A stretch of 64,000 bases of DNA, taken from contig NZ_JAHZIJ010000012.1 in NCBI RefSeq assembly GCF_019443105.1, forward strand, positions 95,971 through 159,970, read 5' to 3'. Of this stretch, positions 62,301 to 64,000 are shown piece by piece (positions within the stretch are counted from its first letter, which is position 1; each line of letters starts with the position of its first letter). Both the position numbers and the translations under genes were made by a program. The notes beneath the pieces were generated by a model. The model had not been told where the DNA came from. It ran no database searches and worked only from the letters and a program-made list of their open reading frames with translations. This DNA comes from Paenibacillus oenotherae. GTDB lineage: Bacteria; Bacillota; Bacilli; Paenibacillales; Paenibacillaceae.

Positions 62301-64000
62301 GCGTCGTTCTCGACGTTGTTATGAACCACGTGGCCTATCCTACGCTTGTAGATATGGCAGAATACAACTACGGTGACCGCGGCGGACTTGCTGGCAACTG
62401 GACACCTAACAAGGGCAGCGGCCAAAACTGGCATACGCACAACAACATCATGATTACGACCAATGCAAGCGCCTGGTCCTCCTGGTGGGGCAGCAGTTGG
62501 ATTCGTGCTAATAACATTGCAGGCTACGATCTTTGCGGCGGAGGCGATACGACACTTTGCGTAGGTTTCTTGCCTGACATCAAGACCGAATCCACAAGCG
62601 GAACAACCTTGCCGCCAATTCTGAAAACGAAGTTTGGCAAAGAAACGAGCGGTTTTGACAACTGGATCGTTCCAGCTGCCAAGCAATACCGCAAAGATTT
62701 GAACGTAGCTCCTAAGGATTACATGATCAAATGGTTGTCCTCATGGGTTGAAGAATTCGGAATCGACGGCTTCCGCGTCGATACAGCGAAGCACGTAACA
62801 GCAGACAAGTGGAAGGAGCTCAAAACAAGCGCAAGCAGCGCTCTTGCCAAATGGAGACAGAACAACCCGACGAAACCGGGAGCAGCTTGGAATGACGGCT
62901 TCTGGATGACTGGTGAGGTATGGGGCCAAGGTCTCGGCAGAGACACCAATTATTTCAATAACGGCTTCGATTCCTTGATCAATTTCTCGTTCCAGTCAGC
63001 GAACTTCTCTGATTTGGAAAGCCTGTTCTCCCGTTATGCAACCGAGTTTAACGGCAGCGCAGCGAACTACAACATGCTCAGCTATATTTCGTCTCACGAC
63101 AAAGGGCTTTATAACCGCGGCAATCTGATTCAAGCAGGTACTGCACTGCTGCTCTCCCCAGGTGGAGTGCAAACCTACTATGGCGATGAGTCCGGTAGAC
63201 CGTTTGGAGCTACTGGTTCCGACCCTGACCAAGGGACACGTTCGGACATGAACTGGAGCGGCACGAACACTGCCCTTCTGCAGCACTGGCAGAAGATTGG
63301 CCAATTCAGAAACAATCACATCGCAATCGGTGCAGGTCAACATGCCAAAATCGCAGACGCTCCGTACACGTTCTCCCGTACGTATGAGCAAGGCGATATT
63401 CTGGATAAAGTTGTTGTAGCGGTAGGCGCTTCAGGCTCTGTAGCTGTGAACGTAGGCAGCATCTTCCCGGACGGCACGACCGTACGCGATGCGTATACGA
63501 AGAGCGAAGCGGTTGTAAGCAACGGCAAAGCTACCTTCACCGCTGGCGCTAACGGCGTTATTCTCATCGAGAATGTTGGCGTGAACAAGAAATTCCCGGT
63601 TCTGACGGCATCCCCGGCAGGCGGCAAGCTCAAGACGGAAACAACGACCGTTACCCTGTCGGTTAAGAACGCAGACAGCGGCAAATACACGCTGGATGGC
63701 AGCGATCCGGTTAACGGAATCGCATTCACGGACGGAACCACGATCACGATTGGCGCAGGCATGGCGATCGATGATACGAAAACATTGAAAATGTATGCAA
63801 CCAACGAGAACGGTCCTGGTACGGCTTCGTTCACCTTCACGAAGGGCGATCCGAACGCCAAGCTGCAAGTGTACTTCAAGAAGCCAGCAGGCTGGGGAAC
63901 ACCGGCACTGTACTTCTACGAAACAGCACCTAAGGAAGCGAATGAGCCTACATGGGCGACAGCTCCTGCAATGACAAGCGTTGGCGGCGACTGGTACGTC
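59387..64000 (+). CDS. Secreted amylase with two GH13 catalytic domains (3' end outside window)
   Basis: At least 1538 residues without a stop. A signal peptide ends near VQA-AGEE (about residue 36). Residues about 40-640 resemble B. subtilis AmyE: GH13 catalytic residues Asp221 (DGFRFDAAKH), Glu258 (YGEI) and Asp318 (ESHDTYAND), then a CBM26-like domain (VHFYKPAGWGTPNIYYYD). Two FN3 repeats follow (about 654-840, 93-residue period). A second GH13 module (about 845-1400) has Asp1132 (DGFRVDTAKH), Glu1177 (TGEVWG) and Asp1238 (SSHDKG) and resembles the MalS type. A Chb/Hex-like region and the start of another CBM26-like domain end the window. AAAGGGGAG precedes ATG 59387. Confidence 0.92.
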   Translation, partial: MKKQATRAWSIVLFAAMLLQALSLSAVVPPGTVQAAGEEYGLPANTKDGVIFHAWNWSFDNITSNLPAIAAAGFKSIQTSPIQASKEALTEGSKWWVLYQPINFKIGNTQLGNRDQFKRLCEEAEKYGISIIVDVVANHTGNAGGGDLEVQPASNVDPAIKNNSNFWHQAKKVSDWNDRWQVTQWGIGLPDLNTSNQELQNMIIAFLNDAVALGADGFRFDAAKHIELPDDPNGSASNFWPRVLGSLTNKDKLYIYGEILQGGADRFAAYASYMNLAADKYGHNIRDVISSKNVEAAKSYDAAGVSPSKLVSWVESHDTYANDKNESTFLNEWQLKMGWAIIAARAETTSLFFNRPAGSGKFGSPLGQPGNDQWKDADVVAVNKFHNAMVGQGEFLRTQGGQTLLIERGTKGVTIVNMGGDIQINSETKLANGTYTNKASGGGTFTVSNGRITGNLGSGKIAVLYEAAAPVPAISIDKQEGGFYTDALNVKMTYTGSDTATYSVNNGTPVTFSSGTTATFGAGAAFGTAFVLKITSSNSAGQAVKTYTFTKEDPDAALKVHFYKPAGWGTPNIYYYDESVTPTKVGVQWPGAAMKDDGNNWYSYQIPAWTKAQVIFNSGSNQVPGASQPGYQVTGEKWIKDNVVHATNPDGPSDQAPAAPTNVQGTAGGTTSVTLTWTPSTDDKGIVKYEVYRDGVLIGETTTTSYTDTTVTANKTYSYTIKAVDTIGQKSAFSAAVSVIIGGGTQDQLPTAPTNVQGTAAGTTTVNLTWTASTDDKGVVKYEVYRDGALIGQPTGTSYSDTTVANNNTYSYTVKAVDTIGQKSASSAPATVKIGNGGQQQQQGIPFSWDNANVYFVMTDRFNNGNTSNDGAYGRPKTDAWGSNVGTFHGGDIKGLTQKLQDGYFTDLGTNAIWITAPWEQMHGWVGGKDGDFAHYGYHGYYALDFTAMDKSYGTIDEMREFVDLAHTKGIRVVLDVVMNHVAYPTLVDMAEYNYGDRGGLAGNWTPNKGSGQNWHTHNNIMITTNASAWSSWWGSSWIRANNIAGYDLCGGGDTTLCVGFLPDIKTESTSGTTLPPILKTKFGKETSGFDNWIVPAAKQYRKDLNVAPKDYMIKWLSSWVEEFGIDGFRVDTAKHVTADKWKELKTSASSALAKWRQNNPTKPGAAWNDGFWMTGEVWGQGLGRDTNYFNNGFDSLINFSFQSANFSDLESLFSRYATEFNGSAANYNMLSYISSHDKGLYNRGNLIQAGTALLLSPGGVQTYYGDESGRPFGATGSDPDQGTRSDMNWSGTNTALLQHWQKIGQFRNNHIAIGAGQHAKIADAPYTFSRTYEQGDILDKVVVAVGASGSVAVNVGSIFPDGTTVRDAYTKSEAVVSNGKATFTAGANGVILIENVGVNKKFPVLTASPAGGKLKTETTTVTLSVKNADSGKYTLDGSDPVNGIAFTDGTTITIGAGMAIDDTKTLKMYATNENGPGTASFTFTKGDPNAKLQVYFKKPAGWGTPALYFYETAPKEANEPTWATAPAMTSVGGDWYV

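Overview
The window looks like a chromosomal segment of a spore-forming, facultatively anaerobic Bacillota of the Paenibacillus type. This rests on GC content near 50 %, strong AGGAGG-type ribosome sites, TTGACA/TATAAT promoters, a T-box leader, a CcpA-type cre site, BlaI and FNR/Rex-type operators, and secreted proteins with copper-amine-oxidase-N and FN3 modules. The genus is an inference; no rRNA or other marker is present.

Layout. 0-2.1 kb: the end of a PatB-type C-S lyase, then a gene-free tract with a 20-copy 24-bp tandem repeat. 2.1-9.4 kb: nitroreductase behind a palindromic operator and attenuator-like hairpin, a YheI/YheH-like heterodimeric ABC exporter, cysteine synthase and a uracil/xanthine permease. 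9.4-12.9 kb: a second ABC exporter pair (minus). 13.2-14.6 kb: ndk, GNAT, HIT. 14.7-20.5 kb: an apparent anaerobic operon nirB-nirD-fnt-fnt-ldh behind two TGTGA-N6-TCAC boxes, the proximal one placed as in an FNR class-II promoter. 20.5-23.6 kb: DoxX, hemerythrin, WYL regulator and a decayed hydrolase. 23.7-26.8 kb: a c-di-GMP cluster (GAF-GGDEF, small membrane protein, PAS-HD-GYP split by a frameshift in a G6 run). 27.5-32.6 kb: ZmaR-like acetyltransferase, phosphoesterase, EamA transporter, UvrD-type helicase. 32.6-33.2 kb: tandem repeats. 33.3-38.4 kb: HxlR/DODA divergent pair, a secreted hydrolase, an ABC-2 transporter. 38.5-39.2 kb: repeats. 39.2-43.6 kb: two lipoproteins, PaaX-like and MocR regulators. 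43.6-45.9 kb: hairpin repeats, then a guanylate-kinase-like gene overlapping a dGTPase-like gene. 46-49.4 kb: response regulator, kinase and ABC transporter (minus). 49.5-51.8 kb: a proline-type T-box in front of a drastically shortened proS remnant coupled to a hydroxyacid dehydrogenase, then a PPOX-fold protein. 51.9-55.8 kb: water-forming NADH oxidase (minus) behind four phased redox boxes, divergent from a BlaI/BlaR1-like pair. 56.1-64 kb: solute-binding lipoprotein, glpK, and a very large secreted amylase with two GH13 catalytic domains that runs off the window.

The main theme is redox and anaerobic adaptation: nitrite reduction and transport, lactate dehydrogenase, DoxX, hemerythrin and NADH oxidase share TGTGA-N6-TCACA-like operators. 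Best candidates for new biology are the T-box/mini-ProS/dehydrogenase arrangement, the phased box array before nox, the G-tract frameshift in the HD-GYP gene, the guanylate kinase-dGTPase pair, the dual-catalytic amylase, and a dispersed family of CCTGC-N6-GCAGG hairpins confined to intergenic DNA.
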